NCBI RefSeq assembly: GCF_001507645.1
Contig: NZ_CP013909.1
Location: 2,170,001-2,234,000 of the forward strand
DNA length: 64,000 bases
From: Hymenobacter sedentarius
GTDB taxonomy: Bacteria; Bacteroidota; Bacteroidia; Cytophagales; Hymenobacteraceae
Direction: 5' to 3'
Shown here: one piece after another, positions 42,706 to 50,361 of the stretch
Layout: every line of letters starts with the position of its first letter
How positions within the stretch are numbered: position 1 is the first letter of the stretch
The notes under the pieces: generated by a model
What the model was told of the DNA's origin: nothing
Databases searched by the model: none
Seen by the model: only the letters and a program-made list of their open reading frames with translations
Program-made: the position numbers and the translations under genes

Positions 42706-44115
42706 ATGAACCTGCTTCTTACGCTGCTTATTTCCCTGTTTGCGTGGCTGAACCCGGCGCCCGCCGACACCTCGCCCGAGTGGACCAAGCAGGTAGGCGC
42801 CAAGACCCTGCCGACCGGAAAAACCATTTTCTCGGCCTCGAAATACGGCGCCGTGGCCGATGGCAAAACCCTCGCCACCCAGGCCATCCAAAAAACCATT
42901 GACGCCGCGGCCAAAAAGGGCGGCACCGTGACGCTGGCCCCCGGCCAGTACCTCACCGGCTCGCTGTTCCTGAAAAAAGGCGTGACGTTGCGCCTCGATA
43001 AGGGCGTGACGCTGCTCGGCAGCCAGGACCTGAAAGACTACCCCGAAATCCAGACCCGCGTGGCCGGCATCGAGATGAAGTGGCCCGCTGCTCTGCTCAA
43101 CGTGCTCGACCAGGACAACGTGGCCATCACCGGCGAAGGCACCATCGACGGCCAGGGAAAAGTGTTCTGGGACAAGTACTGGGCCATGCGCAAAGAATAT
43201 GACCCCAAGGGCCTGCGCTGGATTATCGACTACGACGCCAAGCGTCCGCGCGCGCTGCTCGTGTCCAACGCTTCCAACGTTACCATTAAGAACATTACCC
43301 TGCAGCGCTCGGGCTTCTGGACGGTGCACGTGCTCTACTCCAAGAACGTGACCGTGGAAGGCATCGTGGTACGCAACAACCTCGGCGGCCACGGCCCCAG
43401 CACCGACGGCATCGACATCGACTCGAGCAGCTACGTGCTGATTCAGAAGTGTGACATCGACTGCAACGACGACAACTTCTGCCTGAAAGCCGGCCGCGAC
43501 GCCGACGGCCTGCGCGTGAACCGCCCCTGCGAGTACGTCCTCATTCAGGACTGCGTGGCCGGCGCCGGCGACGGCCTCTTCACCTGCGGCTCCGAAACTT
43601 CGGGCGGCATCCGCCACATCATTGCCCGCCGCCTCAAGGCCAAGGGCACCAAAACTGGCATCCGCATCAAGTCGGCCCTCACCCGCGGCGGTACCGTGGA
43701 AGACGTCTGGGTCGACGACATCGAAATGGCCGATGTGGGCTTCGGCATCATCATGACCATGAACTGGAACCCCGCCTACAGCTATTCTACGCTGCCCGCC
43801 GGCTACACCCAGGCAACCCTGCCCGCCCACTGGAAAGCCATGCTGACTAAAGTGGAGCCAGCCGAAAAAGGCATGCCCCACTTCCGCAACGTGCACATCA
43901 GCAACGTGCGGGTGACGAACGCCAAAACCGCCATCTCCGCTGAAGGCCAGCCCAAGTCCCTGCTTGAAGGCATCTCCCTCAACAACATCACCATGACCGC
44001 CGCCACCGCCGGCGGCATTAGCTACGCCACTGGCTGGACCATCAAAGACGTGAACATCACCGCCCAGGACCAGGAGCCCGTGGCCGTGCAAAACAGCCAG
44101 AATATCAAGTTTTAG
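42706..44115 (+). CDS. GH28 polygalacturonase/rhamnogalacturonan hydrolase
   Basis: A 469-residue secreted right-handed parallel beta-helix (signal MNLLLTLLISLFAWLNPAPA). The Pectate_lyase_3-like start FSASKYGAVADGKTLATQAIQKTIDAA is typical. GH28 catalytic Asp residues are D234 (STDGID) and D255/D256 (NDDNF), and the substrate-binding RIK is present (GIRIKS). The usual catalytic-site His of the GHG motif is replaced in CGSETSGG, as in several rhamnogalacturonan-type GH28 enzymes. It probably hydrolyses galacturonosyl bonds in rhamnogalacturonan or polygalacturonan. A terminator follows. Confidence 0.92.
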   Translation: MNLLLTLLISLFAWLNPAPADTSPEWTKQVGAKTLPTGKTIFSASKYGAVADGKTLATQAIQKTIDAAAKKGGTVTLAPGQYLTGSLFLKKGVTLRLDKGVTLLGSQDLKDYPEIQTRVAGIEMKWPAALLNVLDQDNVAITGEGTIDGQGKVFWDKYWAMRKEYDPKGLRWIIDYDAKRPRALLVSNASNVTIKNITLQRSGFWTVHVLYSKNVTVEGIVVRNNLGGHGPSTDGIDIDSSSYVLIQKCDIDCNDDNFCLKAGRDADGLRVNRPCEYVLIQDCVAGAGDGLFTCGSETSGGIRHIIARRLKAKGTKTGIRIKSALTRGGTVEDVWVDDIEMADVGFGIIMTMNWNPAYSYSTLPAGYTQATLPAHWKAMLTKVEPAEKGMPHFRNVHISNVRVTNAKTAISAEGQPKSLLEGISLNNITMTAATAGGISYATGWTIKDVNITAQDQEPVAVQNSQNIKF

Positions 44116-44140
44116 ATTTTTTTGTGAACCCCAAATTCCA

Positions 44141-44175
44141 AGAGGCGGCCTCCATTGGGGGCCGCTTCTTTTTAC
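44141..44175 (+). terminator. Terminator after GH28
   Basis: AGAGGCGGCC, an 8-nt loop and GGCCGCTTCT form a 10-bp stem with one G-U-type pair, followed by TTTTTA. It is 25 bp after the GH28 stop, so the cupin gene has its own promoter or depends on read-through. Confidence 0.8.
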
Positions 44176-44295
44176 TTGAAAACGCCAGTTGGGCAAATGG
44201 TGCCGACTAAAGCAAGCACCTGCCTCCGGTCGGCACGAGGCGCTAACCTGTTCCTGGTAGTCGCCCAAGTACCAAATCCTCTATTTTCCATACTG

Positions 44296-44763
44296 ATGAT
44301 GACAAGAAGAGAACTAACCCTGGTAGCCCTCACCGCGCTGCTGATGAGCATTCCCCTGGCCATAATGGCCAACAACGAACATCTTCTGGCCACCCTTCCT
44401 TCTTCGGTGTACGAGTGGAAAGCCAGCAAAGCGACGCCCACGAAAGTGGGGGAGAAACGACAATTCCTCGATTCGCCCACGGAGACGCTGGAAAACCTGG
44501 AGATTCACGCAACCACCTTAAATCCGGGCGAATTCGCGCATCCGGCCCATCAGCATCCGGAAGAGGAGTTGATGATAGTGAAAGAGGGCACGGTAGAAGC
44601 CCTGGTCAATGGCGAATTCAAGCGCGTGGGCCCCGGCTCCCTTATCTTCCAAGCGCCCAATAGGTTGCACAGCATCAGAAACGTGGGGACTACCCAGGCT
44701 ACGTATCACGTCCTGAAATGGCGCACGGTTAAAACAGCTGTGCCCACGACTGCGAAACCCTAA
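44296..44763 (+). CDS. Exported cupin-domain protein
   Basis: A 155-residue protein with an N-terminal hydrophobic export signal (MMTRRELTLVALTALLMSIPLAIMA). The cupin-2 barrel has both motifs: G(X)5HXH-type EFAHPAHQHPEEELMIVKEG and the second PNRLHSIRNVG. The His and Glu residues would bind one metal. Small exported cupins occur around pectin loci and may act on uronates or keto-sugars, but the reaction is unknown. ATG 44,296 is preferred to an upstream frame start at 44,155 lying in the terminator. Confidence 0.82.
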   Translation: MMTRRELTLVALTALLMSIPLAIMANNEHLLATLPSSVYEWKASKATPTKVGEKRQFLDSPTETLENLEIHATTLNPGEFAHPAHQHPEEELMIVKEGTVEALVNGEFKRVGPGSLIFQAPNRLHSIRNVGTTQATYHVLKWRTVKTAVPTTAKP

Positions 44764-44882
44764 TTATTAGTGCGCAGGCCAAACGACCGAAGACGTCTGG
44801 AAAGGAACCCAGTCGTTGTTAAATATGCGCTTGGCAGGACGTTATAATGTCTATAAATATCTATGCCATACTATGTTTAGTC

Positions 44883-45338
44883 TTATTTGGCATCATTGAT
44901 TTCAATCCAGTACCCATCGGGGTCCTGGAGGTAGATTTGTTTTACCCCGTCTATCCGGGCCGTGGGCTCTTTGCTGTCGCCTTTTAGGTTAGTGTAGGGC
45001 ACGCTTAGCTTTTCGAGGTGACCCATGAATGCACGCAGCGAAGCCACGCTGAAGCACAGGTGGATGTTCTTGTTGACAATGGGGGTACAGTCGCGTTGAA
45101 TGACATGCAGCTGCAGATTTGGGCCAATGCTGAACCAGGCGTGAATGCCGTCATTAAAGGGATTGGCAATTTCTTGAAGCTCAAGCACCGTTCGGTAAAA
45201 GCCTGTGCTCGCCTTCAGGTCGTGCACGCACACGGCTGCGTGATTAAAAATGGGGGCAGTGCCAGGCTTTGATTGCCCATAGCAGCGCGGCAACCCCGCG
45301 AAGCCGGTGAGAAAAAGGAGCAGTAGCAGGGGTTTCAT
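44883..45338 (-). CDS. Exported VOC (glyoxalase-like) protein
   Basis: A 151-residue protein with a signal peptide (MKPLLLLLFLTGFAGLPRCYGQ) from ATG 45,338. The vicinal-oxygen-chelate fold is seen in NHAAVCVHDLKASTGFYRTVLEL, LQLHVIQRD, NIHLCFSVASLRAFMGHLEK and the closing QIYLQDPDGYWIEINDAK, which carries the typical metal-binding Glu. The reaction is unknown. It shares the reverse strand with the DUF2490 gene, 56 bp away, and may be co-transcribed. Confidence 0.82.
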   Translation of the reverse strand: MKPLLLLLFLTGFAGLPRCYGQSKPGTAPIFNHAAVCVHDLKASTGFYRTVLELQEIANPFNDGIHAWFSIGPNLQLHVIQRDCTPIVNKNIHLCFSVASLRAFMGHLEKLSVPYTNLKGDSKEPTARIDGVKQIYLQDPDGYWIEINDAK

Positions 45339-45394
45339 TCGGGCGCGGGTTGTGGGTTGAAGTAAGGGAGTGGCCACAATTGGGGGGATGCCGG

Positions 45395-46075
45395 TTATTT
45401 GGCAGCCAGCAGCGACAGGTCTTTGACCAGGGTAAGGCGTAGCGCGTCGCGGGCGTAGTAGCCGGCATTTGCGGGCCGCCGCTGCCAGATGTGAATGTAG
45501 CCCAACTCAGTTGCAAAGCCTCCCCCGATTGGCCGTTCTACTCCGGCATACGTCTGGTTTTGGTCGAAGGCGCCACCGTTCAGCATCAGTTCATTCGTTG
45601 CCCGTAACCTCCAGGAAGTATTGGGCAACCACTCCAGCTGCAGGCGGCCGCGGTAGCGCGTGAGATAAGCCCACTCGTTGCTCAGCTCAGCGGCGACCAC
45701 CTGCCCCAGCCAGCGTTGCTCCACCCGCAGGCGCGTTTGAAAGCGGAAGTGGTTAGGCAAGGGCACCGTGGCCGATACTTCCTCATAAGCCCGCCGCTCG
45801 GGCACGCTCACGCCATTCTTGGGCTGCCGCAGGTATGTGCCCCCCAGGGCGGCATCCCACACCGGGGAGGCGCGGAAGTGCAGATGGTGGTTGGTGATGA
45901 ATTGCCATTGCCTGTCGGGCCAGGCAAAGCGCCGCTCTTCCACTTCGGTGTGCAGCGTGAGCCGGGAACTCAGCCGCGTCCTCAGATACAGGCGCCCCCA
46001 ATACCCTTGTTGCTGCACCGTCTGGGCAGCGCCCAGCAAGGGCATGAGCATCAGGAGCGCCAACAAGGATTTCAT
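45395..46075 (-). CDS. DUF2490 outer-membrane beta-barrel-like protein
   Basis: A 226-residue protein with a signal peptide (MKSLLALLMLMPLLGAAQ). Alternating strands such as GRLYLRTRLSSRLTLHTEVEERR, WQFITNHHLHFRASP, RFQTRLRVEQRWL and TELGYIHIWQ suggest a small barrel of about ten strands; the pattern agrees with DUF2490 of Bacteroidota. Function unknown; possibly a channel. It is probably the first gene of a two-gene unit with the VOC gene. Confidence 0.8.
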   Translation of the reverse strand: MKSLLALLMLMPLLGAAQTVQQQGYWGRLYLRTRLSSRLTLHTEVEERRFAWPDRQWQFITNHHLHFRASPVWDAALGGTYLRQPKNGVSVPERRAYEEVSATVPLPNHFRFQTRLRVEQRWLGQVVAAELSNEWAYLTRYRGRLQLEWLPNTSWRLRATNELMLNGGAFDQNQTYAGVERPIGGGFATELGYIHIWQRRPANAGYYARDALRLTLVKDLSLLAAK

Positions 46076-46426
46076 AAAAATGGCTAGGAGCCGCTGAAAA
46101 AGTATCTGCGGGTCGGCGGAAGGGTGGCATTATATTAGCTTGGTGCGGCGGTTTGTCCGCGCCCCATGTTATTCCCCTTGCTCGGGCTCTGATTCTTGCC
46201 GGCAAAAACGGCGCGATTTAATGGTTTTCATGCCCAAAGTGGCAAATTCACGATGCCTGAAGCCACTGATGAGGATAGCAATAGCAGCCCGCAGCCCAAC
46301 TGAAATGGCCCGATAAACGGCCGTGGCGCAGCCTCCGTTTATCGGGCCATTTCAGTTGGGCTGCGGGCCAGCTGGGGCGGTGGCTGAAAGGTTTTCCAGG
46401 GAATCACCGCCGGCCCGCGCCCTGCG
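46076..46426. other. Intergenic region holding a 34-bp hairpin
   Basis: A 351-bp gap between two reverse-strand transcription units. Apart from the hairpin at 46,287-46,368 no gene or conserved box was recognised. Confidence 0.5.
46287..46368. repeat. Perfect 34-bp inverted repeat with 14-nt loop
   Basis: The left arm begins GCCCGCAGCCCAACTGAAAT and ends CCGATAAACGG (46,287-46,320). The right arm, 46,335-46,368, is its exact reverse complement. The loop is CCGTGGCGCAGCCT. It lies 59 bp beyond the DUF6807 stop codon and ends that operon, yet has no U-tract. It could terminate or stabilise the 3' end of the long susCD transcript. Confidence 0.85.
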
Positions 46427-47494
46427 CTACTTGGATGCGACGCTTTTCCTAGCAAACTCGGCGGCAGCAGCGTTCAGCTGTTTCGGCGAGGGGGTTTTGC
46501 TGCCTTCATCAATCAGAATCCGGTAGCGGAACGTTACCGACTCCCCCTTTTTTAGCTGCAGGTTCTTGGCCGACTGACCGTTGGTAAATATCTTCTCGCC
46601 CAGTGGGTTGGCCGCAAACAGGCCGTAGCCGCGGGCGTGCCAGAAGGTGGGGTAGTTCGGGTTTTTGGGGTGGTCGATAATGGTGACACTGACCGAGTCC
46701 CGGCCCATTTTGCCGTACACCTTGCACCAGTTGCCGCGCGTGCTCCAGGCGTCGTTGCCGCGCTTGCCGGCGCTGGTCAGGTAGTTGCCGTTGGCTACTT
46801 TGTCGGTGCCGGCTTTCACCACCGTCACGATGCCTTTGCTGTCGGTAAACTTCTGGTCCTGGTCGGTGGGCATTTGCAGCTCGTGGGCCAGACGCAGGCC
46901 CAGCAGGCCGTCTTTGGCATCGGCAAAGGTGACCAGGTCCATCACGCCGGTGAGGGTCGTCACCCGGTCGATGGTGCGTTCCCGGTCCGTGCCGCTAAAC
47001 TCGAAGCGGGTGGTTTCTTCCAGCAGCACCTCGTTTTTCTGGTTGGTCCAGTTGGCGTGGTAGGCCAGCACGCCGGTGGGACCGCTGATGGTGGTCAGAA
47101 TCTTATCCGTCTTTATCCAACCGTAGGTGGCCTTTTTCTCTTTCGGAATGGCGTAGGAGTTGTTCCAGAAGTCCAGCCCGTTCACGTTCTCGAAGTTAAA
47201 CCACGTGCCCAGGTGGTGCGGGTGGTCGGTAGGGTCCCCGGTCTTAGGGTTCAGCGGGAAGCCGCGCGTCACCACGGTACCGTCGGCGGCGTGCAGCGGA
47301 TACAGCACCGGCTTCTCCAGCGAATCGGGGTATAAGAAGCTGGTGAACAGCCGCTTGCCCACGTACACGTCAACCTTCTTGGCTTTGGCGTCTTTGGTCA
47401 CGCGCACCGGCTCCGCTTTTTGGGCCGTAGCCTCGGAGAAGCTTGCCAGCAACAGTAGCAGGGCACTGGCGCTGAGAATGGTTAATCTTTTCAT
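46427..47494 (-). CDS. DUF6807 (PmoA-like) secreted protein
   Basis: A 355-residue protein with a signal peptide (MKRLTILSASALLLLLASFSEATAQ). It matches the DUF6807/PmoA family: YVGKRLFTSFLYPDSLEKPVLYPLHAADGTVVTRGFPL, DHPHHLGTWFNFENVNGLDFW, and the late DHPKNPNYPTFWHARGYGLFAANPLGEKIF. The His-rich DHPHH and HARGYG segments are invariant in the family. Members accompany Gfo/Idh oxidoreductases and DUF1080 proteins in many Bacteroidota and Planctomycetota loci; the role is undefined. Last gene of the susC operon, 20 bp after the Gfo/Idh gene. Confidence 0.87.
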   Translation of the reverse strand: MKRLTILSASALLLLLASFSEATAQKAEPVRVTKDAKAKKVDVYVGKRLFTSFLYPDSLEKPVLYPLHAADGTVVTRGFPLNPKTGDPTDHPHHLGTWFNFENVNGLDFWNNSYAIPKEKKATYGWIKTDKILTTISGPTGVLAYHANWTNQKNEVLLEETTRFEFSGTDRERTIDRVTTLTGVMDLVTFADAKDGLLGLRLAHELQMPTDQDQKFTDSKGIVTVVKAGTDKVANGNYLTSAGKRGNDAWSTRGNWCKVYGKMGRDSVSVTIIDHPKNPNYPTFWHARGYGLFAANPLGEKIFTNGQSAKNLQLKKGESVTFRYRILIDEGSKTPSPKQLNAAAAEFARKSVASK

Positions 47495-47514
47495 GGAGTG
47501 GGAGTGGAGAGGGA

Positions 47515-48885
47515 TTAATACTTGAAGGGCTTGCCGCCTACCATTACCTCCTGGGTTTTCTCATCGAAGGTGGCCTTCATGCCCGTGTGCACGGCGGCGT
47601 TGGTCATGATGGTGGCAATGGAGTGGCTGTAGCCGGCCTCCACGGGCGCATTGGGCTGCTTGCGGCTGCGTACGCACTCCATCCAGTTGCGGATGTGGTT
47701 GGAGGTGAGCTTATCGCCGCCGGTATTGGCCGAGGCGATAACCGGCTCCACTTCCGACAGGCTGGACTCGGGCAGCAGGAAAGGCTTCATGTGCATGGCG
47801 TCGGCGAACTTCTGGTTGAGGCCGCCCTTCGACGACACCGTATTGGTGTTCAGGTTCAGCTCGCCGCCGTTGGAATAATAGATTTCAGCCGGATGCTCGT
47901 CGCCGTTGTCCATGCGCGAGCCGAACGTGACCTGAAAGCCGTTGGTCGGGTCGTTCTGGGGGCCGTAATCAAACACCGCCGAGATGGTGTCCCAGTTCTT
48001 GCGGCCGTCTTTCCACATGTAGATGCCACCGTTGGCCACCACGCTGCGCGGGTGCTGCAGGCCCGTAAACCAATGCACGGTATCAATCTGGTGGCTCATC
48101 CACTGGCCCGGCAGGCCCGAGGAATAGGGCCAGAATAGCCGGAACTCCAGGTATTTGCGCGCGTCAAACGCCTCGGCGGGCCGGTTCATCAGGTAGCGCT
48201 TCCAGTCGGTGTCGGCTTCTTTGAGCAGAGGCACCACGTCGGGGCGGCGCCAGCGGCCCGGCTGGTTCACGTTCCAGGTCAGCTCAACCATTTTGATGTC
48301 GCCAAATTTGCCGGACTTGATGAAGGCTTCGGCGGCGTGGTAATTGGACCCGCTGCGGCGCTGCGAGCCAATCTGCACAATCTGCTTCGAGGCCTTGATG
48401 GCTTTCAGGGCCGCCCGGTTGTCCTCCATGGTTTCGGCGAAGGGCTTTTCGCAGTACACGTCGCAGCCGGCCTTCACTGCCTCAATGGCGTGCAGGGCGT
48501 GCTGAAAGTCGGCGGTGCTCACGAAAACGGCATCTATACCCTTCTTGTCATACATTTCTTCGTTGTTGCGGTAGGCCGCCACGTCGTGCCCCATCTTCTC
48601 TTTCCAGATGGAGGCACCTTCGTCGCGCCGCCGCTTCCAGATGTCGGACACGCCCACCACGTCGAAGTTGAGCTCTTTGTAGTGGTTCATGAAGCACGGG
48701 ATGTGCGAGCTGCGGTGGCGGTCGGAGAAGCCGACCACGCCCACGCGCACCCGGTCGTTTGCCCCGACGATGCGCCGGTAGCTGCTGGCCGACCAGCCCA
48801 GGGTGGGCGCGAGCATCACCCCGGCGCTGGCCAGGGCCGTTTGCTTGAGGAAAAGGCGACGCGGATTGGAGGATTCGTTTGACAT
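47515..48885 (-). CDS. Tat-exported Gfo/Idh/MocA oxidoreductase
   Basis: A 456-residue NAD(P)-type dehydrogenase with a twin-arginine signal (NPRRLFLKQTALASAGVMLAP), so it is probably folded with cofactor before export to the periplasm. The Rossmann domain starts RVRVGVVGFSDRH, and the characteristic CEKPFAETMEDN follows at about residue 145. The C-terminal alpha/beta domain holds SSGLPGQWMSHQIDTVHWFTGL with the likely catalytic His. Exported members of this family oxidise C3 of sugars with a tightly held cofactor. It is encoded between DUF1080 and DUF6807. Confidence 0.9.
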   Translation of the reverse strand: MSNESSNPRRLFLKQTALASAGVMLAPTLGWSASSYRRIVGANDRVRVGVVGFSDRHRSSHIPCFMNHYKELNFDVVGVSDIWKRRRDEGASIWKEKMGHDVAAYRNNEEMYDKKGIDAVFVSTADFQHALHAIEAVKAGCDVYCEKPFAETMEDNRAALKAIKASKQIVQIGSQRRSGSNYHAAEAFIKSGKFGDIKMVELTWNVNQPGRWRRPDVVPLLKEADTDWKRYLMNRPAEAFDARKYLEFRLFWPYSSGLPGQWMSHQIDTVHWFTGLQHPRSVVANGGIYMWKDGRKNWDTISAVFDYGPQNDPTNGFQVTFGSRMDNGDEHPAEIYYSNGGELNLNTNTVSSKGGLNQKFADAMHMKPFLLPESSLSEVEPVIASANTGGDKLTSNHIRNWMECVRSRKQPNAPVEAGYSHSIATIMTNAAVHTGMKATFDEKTQEVMVGGKPFKY

Positions 48886-48910
48886 AAGAATGAAGGAGTG
48901 GAAAGGTTAG

Positions 48911-50293
48911 TTATTTCAGCTCTTTGATTTTGATGCTGCGGAACGACACGTTGTTGCCGTGGTCCTGCAGCAGGATGTGGCCCTGCGGCGCCATGCCGAA
49001 GTTGGGCCAGATGTGGTACTTGCTCTGGGCCACCAGCTCCAGAAATTCCTTGGAGCCACGGGTGTATTCCAGCACTTTCGCGCCGTTGAGGTAGTGCTCC
49101 ACCCGGTTGTCGGGGAATACCACCACGCGGCCCACGTTCCACTCGCCGATGGGGTGAATAAAGCGCGGGTTCTTGTCGGCCTTTTTCAGGTCGTAGAGCG
49201 AGGCCAGCGTGCGGTTACCGTCGCGCCCGAGCTTCGCGTCGGGGTGCAGGGCATCGTCGAGCACCTGGTACTCCAGGCCAATAGCCGAGCCCTCGGTTTT
49301 TTCGTTCAGCGTCACGAAGTACTTCACGCCGCTGTTGGCCCCGGGCGTCAGCCGGAATTCAAACGAGAGGTCAAAGGCTTTGTATTGGGCATTGGTGACG
49401 ATGTCGCCGCCGTTGGCCGCCTCTTTGCCAGCCGAGGGCTGCACCGTGAGCGTGCCGTCGGCAATCTCCCAGCCTTTGGCCGGGAAAGCGGTACCCTTGG
49501 CGCTGCGCCAGCCGGCCGAGGTTTTGCCGTCGAACAGCAGCTTCCAGCCGTGCTGCTTCTCGTACCCATTCAGGTAATTGGGCACGAAGTTGACCACGTA
49601 CACATCGGCCGGAAAGGGACTGGGCTTCAGGTTGGCGGTTTTGATTTTGATGTTCTTGAAATAGACCTTCTTGCCTTCCTGCTCTTTGGTGGTGATCCCG
49701 TGCACCTGCAGGCCGATGAAGCCCCTGGGGTCGATGGGGTCGACCACGTAAGCAATGGGCATGTTGTTAACCCAGGTCTTCATCTCGTTGCCGATGCACT
49801 CCACCTTCACGTGGTTGAACTGGCCGACTTTAAAAGCCGATTTGGCTTGCGGGTGCAGGTCGAGCGGATAGAGCCACTGGCGGCGGGCCTCATCGTAGAT
49901 GCCGCCCGACCAGCTCCGTTCCGAGGGGTCGAACTCGACCTGCCGGCCGTACACCTTGCCGGTGTGGCCTTCGGTGTCGAAGTGGCTGCGGGTCTGCACG
50001 CCTGAGTTGCTCACCGGGCTTTCCACCATGGCATCGAGCTCAAGCACGAAGTCACCGTACTCCTTTTCGGTGACCAGAAACGTATTGCCCGAGTTCATTA
50101 CCGTAGTGCCGACGATGACGCCGTTCTCGACCTTATAATCGGCGGTGCCTGCCACGCGCTTCCACCCGTTCAGGGTCTTGCCGTCGAACAGGTTTTGCCA
50201 GGAGTCGGCAGCCTGGGCCCTGGCCGGCCGGGGGTAAATAAAAGCCATCGAAGCCACCACCGCTCCGGTGGCCATTGCTGTAAGTTTTTTCAA
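48911..50293 (-). CDS. Two-domain DUF1080 protein (3-keto-glycoside hydrolase-like)
   Basis: About 460 residues with two consecutive DUF1080 (concanavalin-like sandwich) domains. Each begins with the same signature, LFDGKTLNGW near residue 37 and LFDGKTSAGW near 255, suggesting a tandem duplication. Domain one also has SNSGVQTRSHF and EVEFD-like RQVEFDPSERSW; domain two has ANSGVKYFVTL and GLEYQVLDD. The start is uncertain: TTG 50,293 gives a good signal peptide (KKLTAMATGAVVASMAFIYP), TTG 50,341 a longer leader, and ATG 50,275 a short one. DUF1080 enzymes studied in Bacteroides cleave 3-keto-glycosides, which fits the adjacent Gfo/Idh gene. It lies 68 bp after susD. Confidence 0.87.
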   Translation of the reverse strand: MKKLTAMATGAVVASMAFIYPRPARAQAADSWQNLFDGKTLNGWKRVAGTADYKVENGVIVGTTVMNSGNTFLVTEKEYGDFVLELDAMVESPVSNSGVQTRSHFDTEGHTGKVYGRQVEFDPSERSWSGGIYDEARRQWLYPLDLHPQAKSAFKVGQFNHVKVECIGNEMKTWVNNMPIAYVVDPIDPRGFIGLQVHGITTKEQEGKKVYFKNIKIKTANLKPSPFPADVYVVNFVPNYLNGYEKQHGWKLLFDGKTSAGWRSAKGTAFPAKGWEIADGTLTVQPSAGKEAANGGDIVTNAQYKAFDLSFEFRLTPGANSGVKYFVTLNEKTEGSAIGLEYQVLDDALHPDAKLGRDGNRTLASLYDLKKADKNPRFIHPIGEWNVGRVVVFPDNRVEHYLNGAKVLEYTRGSKEFLELVAQSKYHIWPNFGMAPQGHILLQDHGNNVSFRSIKIKELK

Positions 50294-50361
50294 TGCACTA
50301 GGGGAAAAGGGGTGTTTGAATGCGAAAGCTGCCTGGGGCAAGGCCAGTTGTTGCCCTAGCG

